Shown: piece by piece, positions 1 to 10,385 of the stretch
How positions within the stretch are numbered: position 1 is the first letter of the stretch
How the letters are laid out: every line of letters begins with the position of its first letter
IMG/VR virus record: IMGVR_UViG_3300020437_000005
Span: 18,121-82,120 of that record
From: a virus
Length of the DNA: 64,000 bases
Reading direction: 5' to 3' (one strand)
Notes under the pieces: generated by a model
Seen by the model: only the letters and a program-made list of their open reading frames with translations
Told to the model about the DNA's origin: nothing
Database searches by the model: none
Translations under genes and position numbers: made by a program

Positions 1-1
1 A

Positions 2-3000
2 ACAACTGGCGTAAGTGCTGGAACATATGGTGCAACTGGTTCACTGCCTATCTTCACTGTAGATAGCAGAGGTCGTATCACATCCGCAACAACAACTTCA
101 GTTTCTACTGAACTCTCAATCACTGGTGACAGTGGTAGCGATTCTGTTGATCTGCTGAACGATACACTCGACTTCGAAGGTGATTCAAACCTGACAACTG
201 AAGTTACCGATAACAAGGTTTCTGTTTCACTGAATCAGAACGTTGCTGTATCCGGTAACATGGATGCTGCTTCATTCAGAACAGGTAACGAAGGCGATTC
301 CATCATCGTTACAGGAACATCCATTACTGGTCCTTCTTCAATCACAATCGATCCTGCCGGTATCGGCGACAATACAGGCGAACTGTATGTCATGGGCGAT
401 CTGATTGTTAAGGGTACAACTACAACCGTTAACTCCGTTGAGTTGGCTGTTGCTGATAAGAACATCACTCTGGCAGACGGTGCTACAAGCAACGCTGTTG
501 CAAATGGTGGTGGTCTTACAATCGAGGCTGGTGCTGATGGCGCTAAGACCTTCCAATTCGAAGAGATTGGTCTGAACTTCGGTTCATCCGAGAACATGAA
601 TCTTGCTGTAAGTAAGGTTTATAAGATTGACAATACTTCAGTTCTGAGTGCTACAACACTGGGTACTGCCGTTGTTAACTCTTCCCTGGAAGTTGTTGGA
701 ACAATCAACACTGGTGTATGGCAGGGCACTGCAATCAATGATGACTACATTGACTTCATTGATAATGCAAACAAGGTCAAGATTTCTGCTCTTGACATCG
801 ATGCTGTTGCTGAAATCGGCACACCAATCGCTGATGGCGATCTGATGATCATCGACGATGGTGCTGATGGAACTAACCGCAGCATGACAGTTGATCGTAT
901 GCCTGTTTATACCTTCAGTAAGGTATCTGGAGACATTCTGATCGATTCTACTGGTGTCGCAACAATCCAGCCAAACTCTGTTGATCTTGCAACAGATACA
1001 ACTGGTAACTATGTTGCTACAATTACCGCTACAAACATTGATGTTACCAACTCCGGTACAGAAGATGCTGCTGTAACCCTGGATCTTTCCGATACAACAG
1101 TAACTGCTGGTTCATACGGTTCTACAACTGCAATTCCTACATTTACAGTTGACGAGAAAGGTCGTCTGACCGCAGCTGGTACAGTTCAAGTTGACACAAC
1201 ACTGGATGTTTCATCTGATGTTGGTTCAATTGATATTGATCAACAGACTGAAACTCTGGCAATCGAAGGTGTTGACGGAGAAATCAGCGGTACTGCAACT
1301 GGAACCAAGGTTGAGCTTGGACTGGTTGACACTGGTGTTGCTGCTGGATCTTATGGTTCTGCAACTGCAATCCCAACATTCACAGTTGATGCAAAGGGTC
1401 GCCTGAGCGAGTCTTCAACTGTTGCAATCGGAACTGCTATGACCCTTGCTGGTGATACAGGTTCTGAAGTCATTGAGTTCCTCAATGATACTATGACAAT
1501 TGCTGGTGATACTCACGTATCAACAGACGCTTCTAATGATGTGTTGACAATCAGCGTTGACGCAACAAGTGCTGCTACACCAAGTACAATGGTTGCTCGT
1601 GATGCAGACGGTAGTTTCTCTGCCCATGTAATCACTGCCAATGTATTTGATGGAGACCTCAATTCCACCGGTATTTCAACATTCTCAAATGATCTTCAGA
1701 TCGGTAAGAGACTGATTGACGCTGGCGGTAGTAGTGGTGGAGAAAAACAGACCATTGGTGTTAACACGACAACTGGTTATCTTGAGTGGCAAGATCTGAC
1801 TGACATTCTTCCACAAACAAGAACAACTCAATCACAAGTCGCAGCTGAAGGCGATACACAATTCTTCTTCGATTATAATGCAAACTTCCTTGACGTATTC
1901 GTTAATGGTGTTAAGTTAAACCTCAACGAGTATACAGCAACCGACGAGACTTCAATCACACTCGTAGAACCTCTGTTCGAAGGTGATGTTGTTGAATTCC
2001 ACTCATATGCTGTTGCTGGTGGTGGACTTGGTGTTGTTGAATTCATGGGAGACCTGAAAGATGTAACACTTGGTGCTCTTGCACAGAATGATGTTCTGGT
2101 CTACAACGGTGCAGGATTCGTTAACCAACAGTCTATAAGTCTGTCTGGTGGTATTACAGGTGCAAGCATTGATGCTGGCTCCGCTACTATTACTGGTGCA
2201 ATTTCTGCAGATTCTGCTGCAATCACTGGTAACATTTCTGTTGGAAGTCTGACCCTGAACGGTAATGCTGCTGTTTCCGGTTCAATCATTCCATCTGCAA
2301 CCAATACATACGATCTGGGTTCACCTGATAGAACTTGGAGAGATCTTTATCTTGCCGATGCTTCACTGTATATCGACGGTCAGAAGGTTCTGCATTCCGA
2401 TAACGATACAATCGTTGTTTCTGCTGATCCTAACCAGAACCTGTCTGTTCAGACAACTGGAACTGGTGATATCGAACTTTCACCTGCATCTGATGTTGGT
2501 GGATCAGGAAGCGTACAACTGAAGGGTAATCTGGTTGTTAATACTGGATTTGAGATCACATCTACTGCTGGTGCTGTTAAGTTCAATAGCAACCTTGCTG
2601 CAGATGTTATCGAGTCTAAGACTGATGATACAAACCTCACACTGCGTGGTAACGGTGCTGGCGCTGTTGCTGTTAACGATGACCTGACCGTTATCGGAGA
2701 CATCACTGCACAGAATCTGACTGCAGATATCGATGCTTCTAACATCACATCTGGTACAGTCTCTACTGCACGTTTGGGTGCTGGAACTGCTGATGGTACT
2801 ACATTCCTGAGTGGAGATGGTACTTGGAAGGAAGTTGATTCAACCGCACTGAAGGATGAAAACGGACAAATCAAGGCACAGGCATCTGCTGCTGGTCTCA
2901 CTGTTAGTGGAACTCTTGCTGCTGATACTCTTGTCGGCGATCTGGATGTTGCTAACCTCTCCGGTATTGTTGATCCTGCAAACCTGGGTACAGGAACTGC

Positions 3001-6000
3001 AGATGCAACTACATTCCTCAGAGGCGACGGTTCATATGCTGTTGTTGATTCCACCAAACTGATTGACAGTCTGGGTGCTGATAGAATCAATGCAACAACA
3101 TCTGGCGTAACTGTTACAGGCACTGCAACTGCGGATTCATTCGTAACTGCTGGTGGTCTGGAAATGACCGGTGCTAAGTTGTCTGGTCCTGCTGAGATCG
3201 TTCTCGATCCTGCTGGTGACGATGACGTTGCTGGAACACTGAGAATCAAGGGTGATCTGATCGTTGATGGTACAACCACAACAATCAACACTGCAACATT
3301 AGATGTAACCGATGCAAACATCACAGTCGCTAAGGGTGCAACTCTTGCTTCTGCTGTTGATGGTGCTGGTCTTACAATCGATGGTGCAAACGCAACATTC
3401 GTATATGACTTTGCTAACTCTGCACTGAAGTCAAGTGAGAACATCAACATTGCTGCTGGTAAGGTTTATCAGGTTAACGGCAACGAAGTTCTGACTGCAA
3501 CTACAGTTCTTGGTAAGTCAATGCCTACAGGTGATGTTGTTGGTTCATCCGACGCACAGACCCTGACAGCTAAGACAATCAGTGGTTCTACAAACGCATT
3601 GACCAATATTGCTAATGCTTCACTGGTTAACTCAACAGTTTCCTTCGGTGGTATCGAACTCGCACTGGGTGCATCTGATGCAACTCCTGCTTTCGATCTT
3701 GCTGACGCAACAAACCTGCCTACCACAGCACTGACTGGTACAATCACCAATGCACAACTTGCTGGTGCGATTGCTAACGATAAACTGGCTAATCAGTCCG
3801 TTTCCTTCGGTGGTATCTCACTGAATCTTGGCGAGACCGATGCAACTCCTGCATTCGATCTGGTTGATGCAACTGGTTACAAGACTGAGTCACTGGTTGG
3901 CACAATTGCTAACGCACAACTCGCAGGTTCTATTCCTAACGATAAACTTGCAAACAGCACAATTTCTGGACATGCACTGGGTACATCACTCAGCACATTG
4001 TCAATGTCCACTGATACACACCTCTCTGGTAGTGCAACCTATAATGGTTCTGGCGCTGCAACATTCGAGGTTAGTATTGATGCAACCGCAACCAACACTG
4101 CAAGCACAGTTGTTGCACGCGATGCAAACGGAAACTTCGCTGCTGGTACAATTACTGCAGACCTGGCTGGTAATGCACTTACCGCTGATCATGCAGACGA
4201 TGCTGATGAAGCAATCAACTCACAGAATGTAAGAATTGATGGCGCTGCTGATGCAGACGCTACACACTACCTGATGATGTCCTCTACCGCATCCGGTCAA
4301 TCCCGTGCGAAGAGTGATGGCAACCTCGTCTACAATCCATCCTCAAATACCCTGTCTACAGGTGCATTTGTTGGTAATCTGACAGGTAACGTAACAGGTA
4401 ATGCTGATACAGCAACACTTGCTGCTGATTCCTCACTGCTCGGTGGAGAGTCTAAGGCATACTACGCAACCGCTGCTGATTTGTCTGCTCTGACAACAAC
4501 AGTTGGCATCGTAACATTCTCCGGTGCATATGGAGATCTCACTGGCGTTCCTACCAGCATCTCAGAGTTTGCTAATGATGCAAACTACTTGACATCTGCT
4601 GATCTCATCAGTAGTGCAAGTGAGGCTGCAACAATTGACGTTCAGTCCGATAACATCACTGATACTGAGAGATTCCTGACATTCGTACAAAACGGAACAG
4701 GATTCCAGAACGTTGCTACAGATTCCGATCTGAAGTACAACCCTGCTCTTAACAGACTGACCGCTGACTTGTTCAGAGGTGCTGTTGAAGGTGACGTAAC
4801 TGGTGACCTGACTGGTAATGCTGATACAGCAACAACTGCAACTAACCTTGCAAATGCTGCTAACATCAACGCTGGTCTGATCAATCAGGACAGAATCCCT
4901 GCAACACTGAATAAGGATATCAGTGGAACTGCTGCTGAAGCAACTAGACTGGGTGGACAACTTCCTTCCTACTATGCTGTTGCTGCAGATCTGAATGCCG
5001 AGACCGCCGCAAGAACATCTGCTGTTTCTGATGAAGAAACTGCAAGAATTTCTGCAGATGGTGTACTGGATGGTAAGATCGATGATGAGATTGCAAACAG
5101 AACTGCTGCGATTTCCGCAGAAGTAACTGCAAGAAATAATGCAATCACAAATGCAGTCGATGCTGCTACAGCACTGTATGAAGCGGCTGACACTACACTC
5201 CAGACCAACATTGATAATGAGGCATCAACTCGTGCCAACGCTGATACTGCTCTGTCTGGTAGATTGGATACCCTTGAGGCTGATCCAACAACTGCAACTG
5301 CATTGAGTACAGAAACAATTGCTAGAACAAATGCTGACACAGCATTGTCTGCAAGACTTGATACTCTTGAAGCTGATCCAACATCTGCAACTGCTCTGAG
5401 TTCTGAGTCTGCTGCTAGAACAAATGCTGACACAGCATTGTCTGCAAGACTTGATACTCTTGAAGCTGATCCAACAACCGCAGCTGCTCTGAGTTCAGAA
5501 GCATCAACCCGTGCAAATGCTGACACTGCTCTGTCCGGTAGACTTGATACATTAGAAGCTGATCCTACAACTGGTGCTGCTCTGACTGCAGAAACTAATG
5601 CTAGAATCTCTGCTGATGCCCTCAAGTATGATAAGGCAGGTGGTAACATCTCTGGTGAGGTAACAATCGCCACAGATAAGATCGTTCTGAGTGCAAATGG
5701 TGACGCATCCTTCGCAGGAAACGTTAGCGTTGGTACCACAGCGACTGCAGACGTACATCTTGCGAACAAGAAGTATGTTGATGACAGAATTGCTTCTGTC
5801 GTTGATAATGCTCCAGAAGCTCTGAACACACTGTCAGAAATTGCAACAGCAATGTCTGATGGAAACGACGTTGCAACATCACTGGTTACTCAGATTTCTG
5901 ATGAATCGACTGCAAGAGCAAATGCTGATGCTGATGAAGCAACTGCAAGAACAAATGCTGACGATGCACTGTCCGGTAGATTGGATACCCTTGAGGCTGA

Positions 6001-9000
6001 TCCAACTACAGGCGCTGCTCTGACTGCCGAGGCAACCGCCCGTGCAGATGCAGATTCTGCTGAAGCTATAGCTCGTGCTAATGCTGACAACGCTCTGTCT
6101 GGAAGACTTGATACTCTGGAAGCAGATCCTACTACAGGTGCTGCCCTGAGTGCTGAGGCAACCACAAGACTGAACGCTGATAACGCTCTGTCTAGTAGAC
6201 TGGATACTCTTGAAGCTGATCCAACAACCGCAACTGCTCTGAGTTCAGAAGCATCAACCCGTGCAAATGCTGATACAGCACTTTCTGGCAGACTGGATGC
6301 ACTGGAAGTTGATCCTACAACTGCAACTGCGCTTTCCTCAGAAGCAACTACTCGCGCAAATGCTGATATAGCATTGTCCGGTAGACTGGATACTCTGGAG
6401 TCTGATCCAACAACCGCAACTGCACTTACCAACGCAATTGATGCTGAGGTAATCGCAAGAGATGCTGCAATCGCTACTGCGAAGAGTGAACTCCAAGCAG
6501 AAATCGATCAAGACATCGCTGCAATCCCTGCATTCGATGATTCACATCTGATGCCTAAGTCCGGTAACACAACTGTTACAGGCGAACTCACCGCTAACAA
6601 GTTTATCGGTGCTGTTGATGGTGAAGTTGGTGGCGCTGGTTCCACACCTGCACCTGTAACTGGTACAACTATTACTGCTAACACCAAGTTTGTTGGTGCC
6701 CTGGAAGGTAATGCTGATACCGCTACATTGGCTGCAACTGCAACCTATGCAATCAACGCTGGAATCGCAACAACTGCTGATCGTCTGACAACTGCTGTCA
6801 ACGTTGGTGGTGTACTGTTCGATGGTTCTGCTCCAATCAACCTCCCTGGTGTAAACATCGCTGGTAATCAGAATACCTCCGGTAATGCTGCTACAGCATC
6901 TGCCTTGGCATCTGTAATCAACGTCGGTGGTGTTGCATTTGATGGTGGTTCATCAATCGACCTGCCAGGTGTAAACCTCCCAGGTACTCAGGATACTTCA
7001 GGTAACGCTGCAACTGCAACATTCGCAACTAATGCAAGTGCTTCGACAACTGCAACCAAACTTGCTGTTCCTGTCAACATTGGTGGCGTATCATTCGATG
7101 GTTCTGCATCAATCACTCTGCCAGGTGTTAATGCAACAGGTAATCAGAATACAACAGGTAATGCTGATTCTGCTACTGTTCTCGCAACTGCAAGAACAAT
7201 CGGTGGTGTATCCTTCGACGGATCTGCATCAATCGATCTGCCTGGTGTAAACGTTGCTGGTAACCAGAATACATCTGGAAATGCTGCAACTGCAACAAAA
7301 CTGCAAAATGGACGTACACTCGGTGGAGTCTACTTTGATGGAACTTATTCAATCGATCTGCCTGGTGTAAGTATCGCTGGTACCCAAGATACATCTGGTA
7401 ACGCTGCTACAGCAACCAATGCATCCCAACTCGATGGAAACACTGGTGCATACTATCTGAACTATGCAAACTTCACTAACGTACCTGCTCTGGTCGATAG
7501 TTTGGGTCAAGGAACTCTCGTAGTTTCTGATCTTGCTAACGATGCAGGATATGCAACCACTTCATTCGTCACAACTCAGATTAACAACATCGATAATCTT
7601 GAGACTGCTGGCGGTTCAATGTCCGGATTCCTGTCACTGCACGCTGATCCAGCTCTGGATCTGCACGCTGCGACAAAGCGTTATGTTGACAACCAAGATG
7701 ACCTGCTGGTCAGCAAGTCTGGTGCCGTCATGACCGGTGATCTGGTACTGAATGGTGCTCCTAGCGTAGACAATCAGGCTGCTACTAAGAAGTACACTGA
7801 TGACAACATCGCAACAAGACTGCCTCTCGCAGGTGGTACACTGACAGGATCCCTGGTACTCGCAGGTGCTCCTAACGCTGACTTCCACGCGGCCAATAAG
7901 GGCTACGTTGATAGTGCAATTGCTGCAAGTAGTGCAGGTACAGGCAACTTCGCTGGTATCGTCACTGCAACAACATTTGCAACTGGCGATCTCGGACAGT
8001 CAATCATCGTCTCTGGAACATCCATTACTGGACCTTCCTCAATCACAATCGATCCTTCAGGAATCGGTGATAACACTGGCGATGTTTACATTCTGGGTAA
8101 CCTTGAAGTCAAGGGTACAACAACCACAATCAACTCAACTTCCGTTGAGATTGACGACGTTAACCTCACACTCGCAGGCAATGCAGCAAATGCTTCACAG
8201 GCAGATGGTGCTGGTCTGACAGTTGCTGGTGCTAACGCAACCTTCACATACGATTCTTCTGACGACAGATGGGTCGCTAACAAGGCAATGCAAGCATCCG
8301 AATTCGTTGGTAACGTAACTGGTAACGTAACTGGTGATGTAACTGGTGCTAGTGTAATCTCTGGCACAAACGTCACAAGTACAACTGCTGAACTGGGTCC
8401 TCTGAAGGTTGGTACGGGTACGACATATACTTCCGACGTTGTTGTCGAAGGTACAATGCGTGTCACAGGTCAACTGGACATCGGTACTGGAACGATCACC
8501 ATCAATCCAGAAACTGACGAGATCGATCTGAACGGTACTGTCATGACCAAGGCTGGTGATGGCGAGATCGAATTTAAGGATCGTCTGGGTAACAGAAAGA
8601 GAGTTAAGACAGTTGCTACTTCTCTTCTCACTAATGATGATGACGTAACTTCTAAGAAGTTCGTTGACGATCAAATCGCTGCTGTTAATGCTGCCAAACT
8701 GAGTAAGGATGGTGGTACACTGACTGGTGATCTGATTCTTAATGGTATGCCTACTCAGGACAACCAAGCTTCAACCAAGAAGTACGTTGATGACGTTGCA
8801 CAAGGTAAGGCGGATGTTTCATTCGTCAATACTCAACTGGCTGATAAGGCAGATACAACCTACGTCAATGCACAAGTTGCGACTAAGGTTGATGCTGAAC
8901 ATGTTGCTGCACAAATTGCTGCCATTGATAACTCCGGTCTCCTCGCGAAGACTGGTGGAACAATGACAGGAACACTGACACTTGCCAGTGATCCTCAGAC

Positions 9001-10300
9001 TAACATGGAGGCTGCAACCAAGCAGTATGTTGACAGTGCAACACCTGATATGTCCAGTCGCCTTGAGGTAACTGGTGGAACAATGTCTGGCGACATTGTT
9101 ATGAGTCAACCAGTCACAACGACTGATTATACAGCAACTCGTGAGGTTGCGGGTGGCCAGAACTTGGGATGGATCACCGTATTTAGTGGTCAAGGAACTC
9201 TTACACAAATCACCTTCCAAAAACCTGGCTCCTACGTATTTGCATCTGCTATTGAGGTTGATGGTCTCCCTGTAACAGGTGGTACTGTTACATCCGACAG
9301 TGGATGGTTAGCATCTACCAGAGAAGGCGAGAAGTTGAAAGATGGCATAACTTACACTTATGCGGTTCCAGGTGCTGCCGATGGTATAATTACATTTGTA
9401 CCTGAAGCACCAATTTCTGTCACATCAGAAGTTCGCGTCCGTGTCAATGGTTATTCCAATACAGCTCATTTAAATGATGGTAAGATTAGTACAGCAGTTG
9501 CAACAATTCAATCTGCTGGTAGTGGTGATACTACAACTATTGGTGTTGATGGTACTGCTACTTTCGGTGGAAACGTAACTGCTGCAACTCTGCCAACTGA
9601 CGCGGCTCATCTGGCTAACAAGTCATATGTTGACGCTCAGGTTGCAAGTGCTTCACCTGATCTGTCAAGTCGTCTCGCGACAACTGGCGGAACAATGACA
9701 GGCGATCTGGATATGGGATCTAACAAGATTACATATTCTAACCTCTATATGACCGAGGCAGATCTGCCAAGCGCATCTACATATCACGGTATGTTCGCGC
9801 ACGTCCACACAACCGGTGCGGCTTATTACTCACATGCTGGTCAGTGGATCAAACTGCAGAATGAAGGTGCAAGAGTCATTCTTCCTTCCGGAAGTAATGG
9901 AACTCCTGAACTGTCATTTGCTGCTGATCCAGATACAGGGTTCAGATGCCCATCAGATGGTGAAGTATCTGTAGTCTGTAATGGTGCTCAGGCTGCGAAG
10001 ATTAATAGCGCAGGTGTTGAAGCACAAAACTTCAACGCAACATCTGACATCACACTCAAGCAGGACATTTCCATCATCGACAACGCGATGGAAATGATCC
10101 AGAACCTTGAGGGTATCAACTGGAATTGGAAGAACAACGGCAAGGCAGCAATGGGCGTTTCCGCTCAGAATGTCGAGCAAGTTGCTCCACAACTGGTTGG
10201 TCAAGGTGAGTACAAGTCCGTTAACTATAACGGTCTGGTCGGTATCTTGATCGAGGCTGTCAAGTCTCTGAAGGAAGAAATCGACGAACTCAAGAAGTGA
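2..10300 (+). CDS. Giant tail fibre protein with C-terminal S74 chaperone (5' partial)
   Basis: The frame is open from the first bases of the window, so the N-terminus lies upstream; 3,432 residues are visible. It is a low-complexity fibre rich in Ala, Gly, Thr, Asp and Asn, built from repeated beta modules (AIPTFTVD-KGRL), two blocks of 31-residue coiled-coil-like repeats and five copies of a 40-residue GGVxFDGS-LPGV unit. The last ~90 residues look like a peptidase S74 intramolecular chaperone: ATSDITLKQDI places Ser (codon 10043-10045) and Lys (codon 10058-10060) in the S-x4-K dyad of that family, followed by a helical tail ending EIDELKK. In known members the chaperone trims itself off after helping the fibre trimerise. 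The role is probably host recognition. G+C is clearly higher than in the baseplate genes. A perfect terminator follows. Confidence 0.9.
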   Translation, partial: TTGVSAGTYGATGSLPIFTVDSRGRITSATTTSVSTELSITGDSGSDSVDLLNDTLDFEGDSNLTTEVTDNKVSVSLNQNVAVSGNMDAASFRTGNEGDSIIVTGTSITGPSSITIDPAGIGDNTGELYVMGDLIVKGTTTTVNSVELAVADKNITLADGATSNAVANGGGLTIEAGADGAKTFQFEEIGLNFGSSENMNLAVSKVYKIDNTSVLSATTLGTAVVNSSLEVVGTINTGVWQGTAINDDYIDFIDNANKVKISALDIDAVAEIGTPIADGDLMIIDDGADGTNRSMTVDRMPVYTFSKVSGDILIDSTGVATIQPNSVDLATDTTGNYVATITATNIDVTNSGTEDAAVTLDLSDTTVTAGSYGSTTAIPTFTVDEKGRLTAAGTVQVDTTLDVSSDVGSIDIDQQTETLAIEGVDGEISGTATGTKVELGLVDTGVAAGSYGSATAIPTFTVDAKGRLSESSTVAIGTAMTLAGDTGSEVIEFLNDTMTIAGDTHVSTDASNDVLTISVDATSAATPSTMVARDADGSFSAHVITANVFDGDLNSTGISTFSNDLQIGKRLIDAGGSSGGEKQTIGVNTTTGYLEWQDLTDILPQTRTTQSQVAAEGDTQFFFDYNANFLDVFVNGVKLNLNEYTATDETSITLVEPLFEGDVVEFHSYAVAGGGLGVVEFMGDLKDVTLGALAQNDVLVYNGAGFVNQQSISLSGGITGASIDAGSATITGAISADSAAITGNISVGSLTLNGNAAVSGSIIPSATNTYDLGSPDRTWRDLYLADASLYIDGQKVLHSDNDTIVVSADPNQNLSVQTTGTGDIELSPASDVGGSGSVQLKGNLVVNTGFEITSTAGAVKFNSNLAADVIESKTDDTNLTLRGNGAGAVAVNDDLTVIGDITAQNLTADIDASNITSGTVSTARLGAGTADGTTFLSGDGTWKEVDSTALKDENGQIKAQASAAGLTVSGTLAADTLVGDLDVANLSGIVDPANLGTGTADATTFLRGDGSYAVVDSTKLIDSLGADRINATTSGVTVTGTATADSFVTAGGLEMTGAKLSGPAEIVLDPAGDDDVAGTLRIKGDLIVDGTTTTINTATLDVTDANITVAKGATLASAVDGAGLTIDGANATFVYDFANSALKSSENINIAAGKVYQVNGNEVLTATTVLGKSMPTGDVVGSSDAQTLTAKTISGSTNALTNIANASLVNSTVSFGGIELALGASDATPAFDLADATNLPTTALTGTITNAQLAGAIANDKLANQSVSFGGISLNLGETDATPAFDLVDATGYKTESLVGTIANAQLAGSIPNDKLANSTISGHALGTSLSTLSMSTDTHLSGSATYNGSGAATFEVSIDATATNTASTVVARDANGNFAAGTITADLAGNALTADHADDADEAINSQNVRIDGAADADATHYLMMSSTASGQSRAKSDGNLVYNPSSNTLSTGAFVGNLTGNVTGNADTATLAADSSLLGGESKAYYATAADLSALTTTVGIVTFSGAYGDLTGVPTSISEFANDANYLTSADLISSASEAATIDVQSDNITDTERFLTFVQNGTGFQNVATDSDLKYNPALNRLTADLFRGAVEGDVTGDLTGNADTATTATNLANAANINAGLINQDRIPATLNKDISGTAAEATRLGGQLPSYYAVAADLNAETAARTSAVSDEETARISADGVLDGKIDDEIANRTAAISAEVTARNNAITNAVDAATALYEAADTTLQTNIDNEASTRANADTALSGRLDTLEADPTTATALSTETIARTNADTALSARLDTLEADPTSATALSSESAARTNADTALSARLDTLEADPTTAAALSSEASTRANADTALSGRLDTLEADPTTGAALTAETNARISADALKYDKAGGNISGEVTIATDKIVLSANGDASFAGNVSVGTTATADVHLANKKYVDDRIASVVDNAPEALNTLSEIATAMSDGNDVATSLVTQISDESTARANADADEATARTNADDALSGRLDTLEADPTTGAALTAEATARADADSAEAIARANADNALSGRLDTLEADPTTGAALSAEATTRLNADNALSSRLDTLEADPTTATALSSEASTRANADTALSGRLDALEVDPTTATALSSEATTRANADIALSGRLDTLESDPTTATALTNAIDAEVIARDAAIATAKSELQAEIDQDIAAIPAFDDSHLMPKSGNTTVTGELTANKFIGAVDGEVGGAGSTPAPVTGTTITANTKFVGALEGNADTATLAATATYAINAGIATTADRLTTAVNVGGVLFDGSAPINLPGVNIAGNQNTSGNAATASALASVINVGGVAFDGGSSIDLPGVNLPGTQDTSGNAATATFATNASASTTATKLAVPVNIGGVSFDGSASITLPGVNATGNQNTTGNADSATVLATARTIGGVSFDGSASIDLPGVNVAGNQNTSGNAATATKLQNGRTLGGVYFDGTYSIDLPGVSIAGTQDTSGNAATATNASQLDGNTGAYYLNYANFTNVPALVDSLGQGTLVVSDLANDAGYATTSFVTTQINNIDNLETAGGSMSGFLSLHADPALDLHAATKRYVDNQDDLLVSKSGAVMTGDLVLNGAPSVDNQAATKKYTDDNIATRLPLAGGTLTGSLVLAGAPNADFHAANKGYVDSAIAASSAGTGNFAGIVTATTFATGDLGQSIIVSGTSITGPSSITIDPSGIGDNTGDVYILGNLEVKGTTTTINSTSVEIDDVNLTLAGNAANASQADGAGLTVAGANATFTYDSSDDRWVANKAMQASEFVGNVTGNVTGDVTGASVISGTNVTSTTAELGPLKVGTGTTYTSDVVVEGTMRVTGQLDIGTGTITINPETDEIDLNGTVMTKAGDGEIEFKDRLGNRKRVKTVATSLLTNDDDVTSKKFVDDQIAAVNAAKLSKDGGTLTGDLILNGMPTQDNQASTKKYVDDVAQGKADVSFVNTQLADKADTTYVNAQVATKVDAEHVAAQIAAIDNSGLLAKTGGTMTGTLTLASDPQTNMEAATKQYVDSATPDMSSRLEVTGGTMSGDIVMSQPVTTTDYTATREVAGGQNLGWITVFSGQGTLTQITFQKPGSYVFASAIEVDGLPVTGGTVTSDSGWLASTREGEKLKDGITYTYAVPGAADGIITFVPEAPISVTSEVRVRVNGYSNTAHLNDGKISTAVATIQSAGSGDTTTIGVDGTATFGGNVTAATLPTDAAHLANKSYVDAQVASASPDLSSRLATTGGTMTGDLDMGSNKITYSNLYMTEADLPSASTYHGMFAHVHTTGAAYYSHAGQWIKLQNEGARVILPSGSNGTPELSFAADPDTGFRCPSDGEVSVVCNGAQAAKINSAGVEAQNFNATSDITLKQDISIIDNAMEMIQNLEGINWNWKNNGKAAMGVSAQNVEQVAPQLVGQGEYKSVNYNGLVGILIEAVKSLKEEIDELKK
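5240..5611 (+). repeat. Tandem 93-base repeats, block 1 (four units)
   Basis: Four successive 31-codon units encode ADTALSGRLDTLEADPTT followed by a variable Ala/Ser/Glu/Arg stretch. Unit starts are 93 bases apart (for example 5240 and 5333). The heptad-like spacing of Leu and Ala suggests a trimeric coiled-coil segment of the fibre shaft. The copies are very similar in DNA, so unit number could change by slipped recombination. Confidence 0.85.
5957..6430 (+). repeat. Tandem 93-base repeats, block 2 (five units)
   Basis: This is a second array of the same GRLDTLEADPTT unit, separated from block 1 by about 350 bases. The first unit carries an extra 11 residues (a repeat of the EAxARA-AD stretch) and the next ones are 31 codons long. 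The separating segment encodes a LANKKYVDDRI-type sequence that also recurs elsewhere in this fibre. Confidence 0.85.
6800..7435 (+). repeat. Five 40-residue GGVxFDGS/LPGV fibre repeats
   Basis: Units start near 6800, 6920, 7076, 7196 and 7316. Each encodes a GGVxFDGS strand, a LPGVN turn and a GN-QNTSGNAATAT tail. The spacing is 120 bases except for the second unit, which carries 36 extra bases. This repeat type is common in fibres of marine T4-like phages and is probably a beta-structured shaft segment. Confidence 0.85.
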
Positions 10301-10328
10301 TTCTTGATCTCATCTGAATAACTTTATG

Positions 10329-10353
10329 GGGGGACGAAAGTCCCCCTTTTTTT
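10329..10353 (+). terminator. Rho-independent terminator
   Basis: A GGGGGAC / GTCCCCC stem closed by a GAAA tetraloop is followed directly by seven T. It lies 29 bases after the stop codon of the giant fibre gene and should separate its transcript from the short fibre genes downstream. Confidence 0.95.
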
Positions 10354-10356
10354 ATG

Positions 10357-10364
10357 AATAAATA
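10357..10364 (+). promoter_or_regulatory. Late promoter box AATAAATA
   Basis: The box matches the NATAAATA late box used by T4-like cyanophages (T4 TATAAATA). It lies just after the terminator and 21 bases before the next start codon. Confidence 0.6.
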
Positions 10365-10385
10365 ATCAATAAAGTTCTAATCATA

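Noticed and set aside
2449-3450. Long minus-strand frame (333 codons) inside the giant fibre gene
   Set aside because: It mirrors the low-complexity Ala/Thr/Gly coding of the + strand, has no ribosome-binding site or promoter, and no minus-strand gene is supported elsewhere.
5240-6430. CRISPR-like or mobile repeat
   Set aside because: The 93-base repeats are in frame, code for a coiled-coil unit and have no spacers or transposase.
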